NCBI RefSeq assembly: GCF_017571525.1
Contig: NZ_JAGETY010000002.1
Span: forward strand, 401,865-465,864
Origin: Hymenobacter sp. BT559
GTDB taxonomy: Bacteria; Bacteroidota; Bacteroidia; Cytophagales; Hymenobacteraceae
Direction of reading: 5' to 3'
DNA: 64,000 nucleotides
Under the pieces are notes generated by a model. The model saw nothing but the letters and a program-made list of their open reading frames with translations. It ran no database searches and was not told the DNA's origin. How positions within the stretch are numbered: position 1 is the first letter of the stretch; each line of letters starts with the position of its first letter. The translations under genes and the position numbers were made by a program. This document shows, one piece after another, positions 1 through 7,711 of the stretch.

Positions 1-1
1 G

Positions 2-862
2 CTCAAGGAAGAGCTTGACGCCCGCGTTATTGCCAAGCTGCGCCTGCAAGGCGGCCACACTCCCGACCTGGAGGAATGGAAGGAGTTTTTGGGCAGGCTC
101 AAGAACCCGACCGAAGAAGTGACCATTGCGCTGGTAGGCAAGTACGTGGAGCTGCCCGATGCCTATAAGTCTATTATTGAGGCATTTATTCATGCCGGTG
201 CCTTCAATGAGTGCAAGGTGCGGGTACGCACTATCCAGAGCGAGCACCTCACGCCCGAAAACGCCGTGCAGCAGCTCGAAGGCGTAGATGCCGTGCTGGT
301 AGCGCCGGGCTTCGGCGAGCGCGGCTTTGAGGGCAAAGTGGCCGCCGTGCGCTATGTGCGCGAAAATGGTATTCCCTTCTTCGGCATTTGCCTGGGCATG
401 CAGGTAGCCGTGGTGGAGTATGCGCGCCACGTGCTAGGCCTGCCGCAGGCCAGCTCGACCGAGATGGACCCGCTCACGCCCGACCCGGTTATCGCCCTCA
501 TGGCCGACCAGAAGGACATCACCCAGAAGGGCGGCACCATGCGCCTGGGCGCCTATGCGTGCGAGCTAAAGCGCGGCTCCAGGGCTGCCAAGGCCTACGG
601 CCGCAACCTCATCAGCGAGCGCCACCGCCATCGCTATGAGTTTAACGGCGCCTACGCCCAGCAGTTTGAAGACGCAGGCCTGCACCTATCCGGCACCAAC
701 CCCGAAACGGGGCTAGTGGAGGTAATCGAGCTGCCCGCCGCGGTGCACCCGTGGTTTGTGGCCGGGCAGTTCCACCCCGAGCTCAAGAGCACCGTGGAAA
801 ACCCGCACCCGCTGTTCGTGCGCTTCGTGAAGGCGGCTATCCAGCACAAGAAGGGAATGTAA
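2..862 (+). CDS. pyrG: CTP synthase, C-terminal part (5' end outside window)
   Basis: CTP synthase aminates UTP to CTP using glutamine in the cytoplasm. The reading frame is open from base 2, so the gene enters from the left and only the linker and glutaminase (class I GATase) domain are visible. The linker is followed by IALVGKYVELPDAYKS, a PyrG hallmark. The nucleophile motif GICLGMQ has its Cys codon at 389-391, and the distal His-Glu pair lies in FHPELKS. The synthetase domain must lie upstream of the window. The gene ends at TAA 860-862, followed by a long inverted repeat and then yidC. The family assignment is essentially certain. Confidence 0.97.
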   Translation, partial: LKEELDARVIAKLRLQGGHTPDLEEWKEFLGRLKNPTEEVTIALVGKYVELPDAYKSIIEAFIHAGAFNECKVRVRTIQSEHLTPENAVQQLEGVDAVLVAPGFGERGFEGKVAAVRYVRENGIPFFGICLGMQVAVVEYARHVLGLPQASSTEMDPLTPDPVIALMADQKDITQKGGTMRLGAYACELKRGSRAAKAYGRNLISERHRHRYEFNGAYAQQFEDAGLHLSGTNPETGLVEVIELPAAVHPWFVAGQFHPELKSTVENPHPLFVRFVKAAIQHKKGM

Positions 863-883
863 TGCGGAAGTAAAAGCTTCGAT

Positions 884-975
884 AGAACGTCATGCTGAGC
901 TGGTCGAAGCAGCTTGCCCGAGCGACACCCTAGCGGTGCGGGCGAGCTGCTTCGACCAGCTCAGCATGACGTTCT
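884..975. repeat. Family A inverted repeat, copy 1
   Basis: Perfect 31-base arms at 884-914 and 945-975 flank a GC-rich centre that can pair further. The arms carry the core GTCATGCTGAGC shared with copies near 7.3, 25.7, 36.8 and 48.3 kb. This copy reads CTGGTCGAAGCAG where others read CTTGTCGAAGCAT, and the change is matched in the opposite arm. It sits between pyrG and yidC and could also end pyrG transcription. Confidence 0.9.
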
Positions 976-1010
976 GTTTTATTGCGCATTAACCCTGCCC
1001 CGCCCCTCCG

Positions 1011-1018
1011 TACCTTTG
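1011..1018 (+). promoter_or_regulatory. Putative yidC promoter -7 box (TACCTTTG)
   Basis: TACCTTTG matches the Bacteroidetes -7 consensus TAnnTTTG and lies 24 bases upstream of the yidC start codon. No convincing -33 TTTG is seen at the usual spacing; the nearest candidate is ATTG at 981-984, which is somewhat too far. Confidence 0.5.
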
Positions 1019-1042
1019 CATTTCGTATTTTTTTTAGTATAA

Positions 1043-2827
1043 ATGGACCGCAACCAAGCGACTGGCCTTTTTCTGATTTCGGCCTTGCTCCTGGTGTACC
1101 TGTTTTTCTTTTCGCCCAAAGCCGAGCCCGAGAAAAACAAAGCCCAGGCCCCCACCACCGCCACTACGGCTGCCCAGCCCACCGCCGCGCCCGCGCTAGC
1201 CCCCGAGGTGAAGCTCGACTCGGCCGCCGGCCCGGCCCGCAGCCTCGAACTCAAAAATCCCGAGCTCACGCTCACGTTCTCGACCCAGGGCGGCCGCGTG
1301 GTGGCCGTGCGCCTGAACAACTATAAGACGTTTTTTGGCAAGCCGCTCGACTTGTTTGACGCGCAAAGCGCGCGCTACAACACCAAGCTGACTACCATTG
1401 GTGGCCAGACGGTAGACTTTGCTAGCCTCAATTTCCAGGCCGGTGCGCCTACGGCTACGGCCGATGGCGGCCAGCAGCTGGCTTTCACGGCGCCGGTAGG
1501 CGGCGGCACGGTTACGCAAACCTACACGCTGCCCAAAACCGGCTACGAGGTGAAGTATAACCTGAAGCTCAACGGGGTAGCTACGACGCAGCCGCTGGCT
1601 TTCAGCTTCGTGGACAACGTGCGCCAGACCGAGCAAGACATCAAGCAGAACCGCAACCACACCACCATCAACCACTACCTGGCCAGCGACGACCACGGCG
1701 CCCTAGCCGAGGCTAGCGAGAAGCCCGAGGAAGTGAAAATCACCAGCCCCATCAAGTGGGCAGCCGATAAGCACGACTTCTTCGTGGCCGGCTTCATCGC
1801 CGATTCGCAACCCTTCGCCAATGGCACCTTCAACTCGACGGTAAACCTGGCCGACTCGACGTTTATCAAGACGCTGAGCACCACGCTAGCCCTGCCCGCG
1901 GCCGACGTGACCAGCCCGGCCGGTGGCCAGTACCGCTTTTTCTTCGGCCCCAACCAGTTTAACCTGCTGAAGGACGTGGCGCCCAATTTCGACCGCAACG
2001 TGTACCTGGGCTGGGGCCTGTTCCGGTGGGTAAACCGCTTTGTGGTGCTGCCAGTGTTCAACTTCCTGCAGCAATACATCTCGTCGTATGGCGTGATTAT
2101 CCTGCTGCTTGTGGTGCTTATTAAGCTCGTAACGTGGCCCTTGACTTATAAGACCTACGAGAGCCAGGCCCGCATGAAAGTACTCAAGCCCGAGCTCGAC
2201 GAGATTAAGGCCAAGTACCCCGACGACCAGGTGAAGAGCCAGCAGGAGACGATGAAGCTGTACACGCAGTTTGGGGTGTCGCCGCTCAGCGGCTGCGTGC
2301 CCACGCTGCTCACGCTGCCCATCCTGTTCGCCATGTTCCAGTTCTTCCCCAACGCGATTGAGCTGCGCCAGCAGCCCTTCCTGTGGGCCCACGACCTGAG
2401 CACCTACGACAACCCGATTCTGCTGCCCTTCACGCTGCCGTACCTGGGCAACCACATCAGCCTGTTTACGGTGCTGATGACCATCTCGACGCTCTTCATG
2501 ACCTACCAGAGCAACCAGATGAATACGGCTGCCATGCAGGGCCCCATGAAGTTCTACAGCTACCTCATGCCGCTGGTGTTCTTCTTCGTGCTGAACAGCT
2601 TTGCTGCCGGCCTGACGTGGTACTACCTGGTTTCCAACGTGGTAACCCTAGCCCAGCAGGCGCTCACCCGCTCGTTTGTGGACGACACCAAGATTCGCGC
2701 CCAGCTCGAAGCCAACAAGGTGAAGAATAAGGACAAGAAGCCCGGCGGCTTCCAGGCCCGCCTGGCCGAAGCCATGAAAACCGCCCAGGAGCGCGAGGCC
2801 CAGGCCAAAAAGCCTGGCAAGGCGTAA
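1043..2827 (+). CDS. yidC: Membrane protein insertase YidC
   Basis: YidC/Oxa1 insertase (594 aa) that helps fold and insert inner-membrane proteins with or without Sec. The N-terminal membrane segment (about residues 5-22) is followed by a Lys/Ala/Pro-rich linker and a large periplasmic beta domain (about 60-320), as in Gram-negative YidC. The conserved core starts with YISSYGVIILLLVV and continues through WPLTYKTYESQARMK and PLSGCVPTLLTLPILFAMF, ending in a Lys-rich tail. At the position of the conserved groove Arg (E. coli R366) this protein has Lys361, by alignment with the following WPLT. Length fits Bacteroidetes YidC. It has its own promoter-like box and a downstream terminator, so it is probably monocistronic. 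Confidence 0.96.
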   Translation: MDRNQATGLFLISALLLVYLFFFSPKAEPEKNKAQAPTTATTAAQPTAAPALAPEVKLDSAAGPARSLELKNPELTLTFSTQGGRVVAVRLNNYKTFFGKPLDLFDAQSARYNTKLTTIGGQTVDFASLNFQAGAPTATADGGQQLAFTAPVGGGTVTQTYTLPKTGYEVKYNLKLNGVATTQPLAFSFVDNVRQTEQDIKQNRNHTTINHYLASDDHGALAEASEKPEEVKITSPIKWAADKHDFFVAGFIADSQPFANGTFNSTVNLADSTFIKTLSTTLALPAADVTSPAGGQYRFFFGPNQFNLLKDVAPNFDRNVYLGWGLFRWVNRFVVLPVFNFLQQYISSYGVIILLLVVLIKLVTWPLTYKTYESQARMKVLKPELDEIKAKYPDDQVKSQQETMKLYTQFGVSPLSGCVPTLLTLPILFAMFQFFPNAIELRQQPFLWAHDLSTYDNPILLPFTLPYLGNHISLFTVLMTISTLFMTYQSNQMNTAAMQGPMKFYSYLMPLVFFFVLNSFAAGLTWYYLVSNVVTLAQQALTRSFVDDTKIRAQLEANKVKNKDKKPGGFQARLAEAMKTAQEREAQAKKPGKA

Positions 2828-2847
2828 TATTTTCGGTAATTGCGAAG

Positions 2848-2886
2848 AAGCGTTCGGTGGTGCCTGGCACTGCCGAACGCTTTTTT
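2848..2886 (+). terminator. Rho-independent terminator after yidC
   Basis: A 10-bp stem (AAGCGTTCGG at 2848-2857 with its complement at 2873-2882) is followed by a run of six T. It is 20 bases past the yidC stop codon. Confidence 0.85.
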
Positions 2887-2964
2887 GTTGCCGAAGCTGG
2901 CCCGGTTTTCGTTTTATAGCTCGGGCCGCACCTTTTCGCCTCGTTTATCCCTAGCCGTTTTTGT

Positions 2965-3456
2965 ATGCGCTATTTGCTTTGGCTCCTTGCTTTTTCGCTA
3001 GCCCTGCCCGCCTGCGCCCAGCGCAAACTGCCCCGTAAGGCCAAGCCTGCCACTGCGGTTGCTACGCCGAAAACGCAGGAGCCGGTGCTCGTGTACCAGC
3101 GCACCCCCTGCTACGGCCGCTGCCCGGCCTACACGGCCACTGTTTACGCCGATGGCCGCGTCGAATACGACGGACAGCGCTTTGTGCCCCTGCTAGGCAA
3201 GCATACCCTGAGCCTACCGCCGGCCCAGGTGGCCGATATGCTGGCTGAAGCCAAGCGCATCAATTTTTCGGCCCTAGCTGACCAATACGCGGGCCATACT
3301 ACCGACCTGCCAGCTACCCTCATTACGGTGCATCCGGCAGGCCAGCCGCTGCACGCAGTCTACGCCTCCGAGGGTATCCCTGAAAACCTGCAAGGCTACA
3401 TCAAATACCTTAATAGCCGCCTCGACCCGCTGACCGGCATGAGCGTGGAGAAGTAG
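2965..3456 (+). CDS. DUF6438-type lipoprotein
   Basis: Small exported protein (163 aa) of unknown function. A signal peptide ends in LALPAC, a lipobox with Cys at about residue 17, so it is probably lipid-anchored. The mature part contains RTPCYGRCPAYTATVYADG, which matches my recollection of the DUF6438 motif (Cys-x3-Cys-Pro-x-Tyr, then a predicted beta strand with a D/DG turn). The two close cysteines could form a disulfide or bind metal; that is inference. It stands alone between a terminator and a family B inverted repeat. The fold and function are not known to me. Confidence 0.75.
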   Translation: MRYLLWLLAFSLALPACAQRKLPRKAKPATAVATPKTQEPVLVYQRTPCYGRCPAYTATVYADGRVEYDGQRFVPLLGKHTLSLPPAQVADMLAEAKRINFSALADQYAGHTTDLPATLITVHPAGQPLHAVYASEGIPENLQGYIKYLNSRLDPLTGMSVEK

Positions 3457-3458
3457 CC

Positions 3459-3528
3459 AGTAGCGCGGACTTTCAGTCCGCGAGGGCTAGCGACTGCTAC
3501 TACTTGCGGACTGAAAGTCCGCGCTACT
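3459..3528. repeat. Family B inverted repeat, copy 1
   Basis: Perfect 23-base arms at 3459-3481 and 3506-3528 built on GCGCGGACTTTCAGTCCGC. The element starts 2 bases after the stop of the DUF6438 gene and its right arm overlaps the stop codon (3524-3526) of the convergent peptide-binding gene. It may serve both genes as a terminator. A second copy lies at 19125-19196. Confidence 0.88.
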
Positions 3529-5212
3529 CTTTGCGCACGCGCTCCAGCAGCAGTTGGTTCATGGGGTTGGGCGTGAGGCCGCGCACGTTGCGCTGGGTGA
3601 GGCGAATTATCTCGTCGTAATAGAGCGAAATAACGGGTTGGTCGCGCACCACTAGCCTATCCATGGCCTGGTAAAGCTCGGTGCGCCGGGCGGCATCCTG
3701 CTCCCTGATGGCCTGGGTATACAACCGGTCATATTCGGCTGACTTATAGTGCGTTTTATCGGGCCCGGCGGGGCTGAAATTGGGCGAATAAAACAGTGCT
3801 AGGTAGTTCTCGGCATCCGGATAATCACCCAGCCAGCTCTTGCTAAAGAAGGCCGCGCGGCCATTATCCACGAGTTCCTGCTGGGCGGCCGACTGGTTCA
3901 CGTCAATCTGCACCTGCACGCCCACATCGGCCCAGTTTTTCTGGAGGTACTCGGCCACCGCCTTGCGCTCGGCCACGGTGCTCAACCGCAGCCGCAGCGG
4001 GCGGCTAGCCCCGTAGCCAGCAGCTTGCAGCAGCGCCCGCGCCTTTTGGGGCTGGTAGGTGTAGCCGGGTACCCTAGCGGGCGAAAACGACGGCAGCGCC
4101 GCCGGCACGAAGCCCGACTCGCCCGGCCGCCCCACGTGGTTGAGCACGTAGGCCAGCATTTCGGGGCGGTTGATAGCGTAGCTCAGGGCCTGGCGCACCC
4201 GCACGTCGCGCAGGGCGCGGCCTTGGCTAGCCTGCTCGCCCGTGAGCTTGGCCGAGTCGAGCTGAAAGCCCAGGTACTCGGTGTTGAGGTAAGGTGCTTT
4301 CTGCAGGTTGAAGCGCCCCTGAAAGTCGGCCCGCACTGAGCCGTCGGGGTTCAGAATGAGGTCGCGCGAGCCTTCGCGGATGCCGCTCAAAAAGTCCAGC
4401 TTGCCTTGCAGAAAGGTCAGGAATTCCGTTTTGCGGTCGGCGATGAAGCTGATAGCCACAGCATCTAGGTATGGCAGTGGGTGGCCTTTAGCATCGGTAC
4501 GCCAGTAGTCGGGGTTGCGGTGGTAGAGCAGCACGTTGCCCTCATCCCATACCTTGAACTGAAACGGCCCCGTGCCCACCGGGTGCTCGCGAAAGTCCTT
4601 GCCGTACTTCTGCACGGCCTCGTGCGGCACCACGTAGGTATAAGGCATCGTGAGCAAGCTCAGAAACGGAATAAACGGCGCCTTGAGGTGAATGCGCAGC
4701 GTGGAGTCATTCGCCGCCACGAAGCAGGTGTCACTGATATTACCTTTGCTGTCTTCCAGCACTTTACCCCGAAATATCCAGCCGCCCGGCGAGGCGGTAC
4801 CGGCGTCGAACAACCGCCGAAAAGAGTACACAAAGTCACTAGCCCCTACCTCGCGGCCTTGCCCCCCGGCAAATGCCTCGCTATTCTGAAATTTTACCCC
4901 ACGCCGCAACACAAACGTGTACGTGAGTCCATCGGGCGAAATGCTGTAGCGCCGGGCTAGCGCGGGCGCGGGCTGCAAGGTCGAATCCAGCTCCAGCAGG
5001 CCGTTGTAGAGCTGCGCCACGGCCCAGCTATTGGCTTGGTTACGGGCAAAGGCGGGGTCGAGCGAGGTGAGCGCCTCGGGCTGGTTGTAGCGAAACACGC
5101 GCCGCTCGTCGGCCGCTGAGGGTCCGGCGCCCGAACAGGCTGCCAGCAGCGCCAGGCTAGCCACGGTGGCTAGCCCGGCAAGCCAACGAAAACGCGGGGG
5201 AAGTAGAAACAT
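3524..5212 (-). CDS. ABC transporter substrate-binding lipoprotein, family 5 (peptide type)
   Basis: Extracytoplasmic solute-binding protein (562 aa from ATG at 5212) of the OppA/DppA class that delivers oligopeptides or related solutes to an ABC importer. The chosen start gives a signal peptide and lipobox (SLALLAACSG); the frame is open further upstream but that stretch looks like leader. Family features include LTSLDPAFARNQANSW near the mature N-terminus, DGLTYTFVLRRGVKF, HPVGTGPFQF and the late VRQALSYAINRPEML. No permease or ATPase genes are adjacent, so the partner transporter is elsewhere. It diverges from the UPF0173 gene. Substrate cannot be read from sequence. Confidence 0.9.
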   Translation of the reverse strand: MFLLPPRFRWLAGLATVASLALLAACSGAGPSAADERRVFRYNQPEALTSLDPAFARNQANSWAVAQLYNGLLELDSTLQPAPALARRYSISPDGLTYTFVLRRGVKFQNSEAFAGGQGREVGASDFVYSFRRLFDAGTASPGGWIFRGKVLEDSKGNISDTCFVAANDSTLRIHLKAPFIPFLSLLTMPYTYVVPHEAVQKYGKDFREHPVGTGPFQFKVWDEGNVLLYHRNPDYWRTDAKGHPLPYLDAVAISFIADRKTEFLTFLQGKLDFLSGIREGSRDLILNPDGSVRADFQGRFNLQKAPYLNTEYLGFQLDSAKLTGEQASQGRALRDVRVRQALSYAINRPEMLAYVLNHVGRPGESGFVPAALPSFSPARVPGYTYQPQKARALLQAAGYGASRPLRLRLSTVAERKAVAEYLQKNWADVGVQVQIDVNQSAAQQELVDNGRAAFFSKSWLGDYPDAENYLALFYSPNFSPAGPDKTHYKSAEYDRLYTQAIREQDAARRTELYQAMDRLVVRDQPVISLYYDEIIRLTQRNVRGLTPNPMNQLLLERVRKE

Positions 5213-5231
5213 CGGTTTGGGGTGTCGGTTG

Positions 5232-5239
5232 CAAAGGTA
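5232..5239 (-). promoter_or_regulatory. Putative promoter -7 box for the solute-binding gene
   Basis: On the minus strand this reads TACCTTTG, the favoured Bacteroidetes -7 sequence, 20 bases ahead of the ATG at 5212. It supports the shorter start. No clear -33 box is seen. Confidence 0.5.
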
Positions 5240-5284
5240 GGGGCCGCGTCGGCCCCGTTTTTTGTTCCTTTTCCCCTCTGTTTT

Positions 5285-5971
5285 ATGCAGCTTACCTATT
5301 TCGGCCACGCTAGCTTTCTGCTCACCATCGGCGGTGTGCGCGTGCTGTTTGACCCCTTCATCAGCCCCAACCCCCTAGCCAAGGATATTAATGTCGGGGC
5401 CATTCAGGCCGACTACATTCTTATCTCGCACGGCCACGGCGACCACATTGCCGACGCCGAGGCCATTGCCAAGCGCACCGGCGCCAAGATTGTGGCTATC
5501 GCCGAGATAGCTGGCTATTTCGGCGCCATGGGCATCGAGGTGATTGGCACCAACCTGGGCGGTAAAGTGGTGCTGCCCTTTGGCACGGTGCACTGCGTGG
5601 CGGCGGCCCACAGCTCGTCGTTTCCCGACGGCTCGTATGCCGGCGTAGCCATGGGCTTCGTCATTAAAGCCAATGATGGCCAGCACAAAACGCTGTACTT
5701 CGCCGGCGACACGGCCCTCACCTACGACCTCAAGCTCATCGGCGAGCGCCACAAAGTGGATGTGGCCCTGCTGCCCATCGGCGATAACTACACCATGGGC
5801 CTCACCGATGCCCTAGTGGCGGCCGACTGGGTCGGCACCCGCGAAATTATCGGCATGCACTATGACACCTTCCCCGTTATCGCCATCAACCACGAGGCGG
5901 CCCTGGCCGAGGCTAAAGCTGCTGGCAAAAACCTGCGCCTGCTGCGCATCGGCGAGTCAATAGAGCTGTAG
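5285..5971 (+). CDS. UPF0173 family metal-dependent hydrolase
   Basis: Metallo-beta-lactamase-fold hydrolase (228 aa from ATG 5285, typical length for UPF0173/YtkL). It begins MQLTYFGHASFLL as family members do. The metal-binding signature is HGHGDH at about residues 46-51, with later ligands in AAAHSSSF, FAGDTA and the C-terminal GMHYDTFP. The frame extends 21 codons upstream but without family similarity and into the divergent promoter, so the internal ATG was chosen. The physiological substrate of this family is not established. Transcribed away from the peptide-binding gene. Confidence 0.92.
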   Translation: MQLTYFGHASFLLTIGGVRVLFDPFISPNPLAKDINVGAIQADYILISHGHGDHIADAEAIAKRTGAKIVAIAEIAGYFGAMGIEVIGTNLGGKVVLPFGTVHCVAAAHSSSFPDGSYAGVAMGFVIKANDGQHKTLYFAGDTALTYDLKLIGERHKVDVALLPIGDNYTMGLTDALVAADWVGTREIIGMHYDTFPVIAINHEAALAEAKAAGKNLRLLRIGESIEL

Positions 5972-5986
5972 CCTATTGAACGATTG

Positions 5987-6043
5987 AGAATGAGGAATGA
6001 GGAGTTGCCCTAGCCGCAATTCTTCATTCCTCATTCGTCATTC
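5987..6043. repeat. Imperfect inverted repeat (GAATGAGGAATGAGG type)
   Basis: A low-complexity GAATGAGGA run at 5988-6003 is answered by an imperfect complement around 6021-6043, forming a long AT-rich hairpin between the UPF0173 gene and parA. It resembles in style the element at 45271-45370: short simple words repeated within each arm. Confidence 0.6.
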
Positions 6044-6163
6044 TAACGTATGGCCTTTGGCAAATCCATTTTTTTTAGCCTTATTTTGTAAGTTGAACGA
6101 CGCCGGTCCCGGCGGGCTTTATTTCCTCCGAATAGGCGTTTTCTTAGTTATATCGTTGTTGTT

Positions 6164-6973
6164 ATGGGCAAAATTATCGCGGTAGCCAACCAGAAGGGCG
6201 GCGTCGGCAAAACCACTTCGGCCATCAACCTGGCCGCCTCCCTGGCGGCCCTGGACTACCGCACTCTGCTCGTAGATGCCGACCCGCAGGCCAACGCCAC
6301 CTCGGGCGTGGGCTTCGACCCCAAGGACATCGAGAACAGCGTGTACGAATGCATGGTCGATGGCATTGATGCCAAAGACATCATTCTGCAAACCAATATC
6401 CTGCCTCACCTCGACCTCATGCCCTCGCACATCGACCTGGTGGGTGCCGAGGTGGAAATGATAAACCTGCCCAACCGCGAGGAGAAAATGAAGGAGGCCC
6501 TGCGCCCCCTGGCCGACCAGTACGACTTTATCATCATCGACTGCTCGCCCTCGCTAGGCCTCATCACGGTAAATGCCCTCACGGCGGCGCACTCGGTTAT
6601 CATTCCGGTGCAGTGCGAGTACTTCGCCCTCGAAGGCTTGGGTAAGCTCCTGAATACCATTAAAATTATTCAGAGCCGTCTCAACACCGACCTCGAAATC
6701 GAAGGCATCCTGCTCACGATGTATGACGTGCGCCTGCGCCTCAGCAACCAAGTGGTAGAGGAAGTACAGATGCACTTCCAGCAGCTCGTATTCGACACCA
6801 TCATCCCGCGCAACGTGAAGCTGAGCGAGTCGCCGAGCTTCGGCATCCCGGTCATCTTGCACGATGCCGAGAGCAAAGGCGCCGTAAGCTACCTCAACCT
6901 GGCCCGCGAAATTGTGGAAAAAAACAGCGTGGAGGCCCGGCCCGAGGAAGCGCCGGAGGACGAGCTGGCGTAA
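6164..6973 (+). CDS. parA: ParA/Soj chromosome-partitioning ATPase
   Basis: ParA (269 aa) is a nucleoid-binding ATPase that moves or positions chromosomal origin regions together with ParB. The deviant Walker A motif KGGVGKTT is at residues 11-18 with the signature Lys11 and Lys16; Walker A' [12 protein letters not shown] and Walker [13 protein letters not shown] follow. Length and motifs fit chromosomal Soj-type ParA rather than MinD. It is separated from parB by two small genes and an inverted repeat, whereas the pair is usually adjacent. The acidic tail ([11 protein letters not shown]) is a lineage-type extension. Confidence 0.96.
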   Translation: MGKIIAVANQKGGVGKTTSAINLAASLAALDYRTLLVDADPQANATSGVGFDPKDIENSVYECMVDGIDAKDIILQTNILPHLDLMPSHIDLVGAEVEMINLPNREEKMKEALRPLADQYDFIIIDCSPSLGLITVNALTAAHSVIIPVQCEYFALEGLGKLLNTIKIIQSRLNTDLEIEGILLTMYDVRLRLSNQVVEEVQMHFQQLVFDTIIPRNVKLSESPSFGIPVILHDAESKGAVSYLNLAREIVEKNSVEARPEEAPEDELA

Positions 6974-6998
6974 CTGGCTAGGTTAAACTACCCTAGCC

Positions 6999-7271
6999 AT
7001 GATTGAGGAGCAAAAAGAGCCTGTCGCTTGGTATCTGCTCATGTATGAGTTAATCGATGCTCAAGATGGAATAGAAAGCCTGCTCCGCGATATGAAGGAG
7101 GATAAGGAGTTTAGCGAGATTGAGTTTGGCATTCACATGGCTCATATCTACGGACACTTAAATCGGGCTTGGAACAGGCGAAATGCTACTGACAAACAAA
7201 TAGATACCTACCCAATGCCTGAGGAATGGAACAGCTTTCCCACTGACTCAGACCTACCCCAACCTTTCTAA
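6999..7271 (+). CDS. Hypothetical protein between parA and parB
   Basis: A 90-aa acidic protein starting 25 bases after parA. I do not recognise a family. Predicted alpha-helical over residues 15-62 with many Glu/Asp and Trp/Tyr; no signal peptide, membrane segment or Cys. Its codons are more AT-rich than those of parA or parB, which suggests late acquisition. A family A inverted repeat starts 8 bases after its stop and ends in a T-run that could terminate it. Probably co-transcribed with parA. A real gene is likely from the ribosomal spacing and the lack of any alternative ORF. Confidence 0.6.
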   Translation: MIEEQKEPVAWYLLMYELIDAQDGIESLLRDMKEDKEFSEIEFGIHMAHIYGHLNRAWNRRNATDKQIDTYPMPEEWNSFPTDSDLPQPF

Positions 7272-7279
7272 ATAATTGC

Positions 7280-7377
7280 AAAAGAGCGTCATGCTGAGCT
7301 TGTCGAAGCATCTCTACCGCGCCGCCAGGGTGTCGTTCGGTAGAGATGCTTCGACAAGCTCAGCATGACGCTCTTTT
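7280..7377. repeat. Family A inverted repeat, copy 2
   Basis: Perfect 39-base arms at 7280-7318 and 7339-7377, with a 20-base centre. The core is GTCATGCTGAGCTTGTCGAA. The right arm runs into CTCTTTTTC, so the element can also act as a terminator for the preceding small gene. Confidence 0.92.
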
Positions 7378-7401
7378 TCATTTCCGTTTATTCCTAAAGC
7401 T

Positions 7402-7623
7402 ATGCCTGCTCTGCCCAATAACCCACTCATCAGCAGCGACCCGACGGTGCGCTCGGGGCGCCCGTATCTCACGGGTACCCGCATTAGCGTGGCCGATGTG
7501 CTCGAATGGCTCAATAGTGGGATAACGGAGGCCGAGCTGCTGCGCGACTTTCCGGCGCTGACGCCCGAAATGATACAAGCCTGCCTGCGCTATTCGGCCG
7601 ACCGCGGGCACTGGTCATATTGA
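7402..7623 (+). CDS. DUF433 domain protein (VapB45-like antitoxin candidate)
   Basis: A 73-aa DUF433 protein. The diagnostic run is SSDPTVRSGRPYLTGTRISVADVLEWL, followed by EAELLRDFPALTPEMIQACL, a winged-helix-like DNA-binding fold. DUF433 proteins are often antitoxins of PIN-domain toxins (VapBC45 type), but no PIN-domain gene lies beside it here: downstream comes parB directly. It may be an orphan antitoxin or a small regulator. It sits between a family A repeat and the parB promoter. Confidence 0.85.
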   Translation: MPALPNNPLISSDPTVRSGRPYLTGTRISVADVLEWLNSGITEAELLRDFPALTPEMIQACLRYSADRGHWSY

Positions 7624-7636
7624 GAGGCCCGACGGC

Positions 7637-7666
7637 TTGCCCTTCGCCCCCTAGTCCGTAATTTTG
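7637..7666 (+). promoter_or_regulatory. parB promoter (TTG / TAATTTTG)
   Basis: A -33-like TTG at 7637-7639 and TAATTTTG (consensus TAnnTTTG) at 7659-7666 are separated by 19 bases. This places transcription start near 7673, which rules out the open frame that begins at 7664 and supports the ATG at 7712 as the parB start. Confidence 0.6.
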
Positions 7667-7711
7667 AAGTTCAGTGCGCGCCGACCTTTCGGTCCACGGA
7701 ACCTTGTCAAG

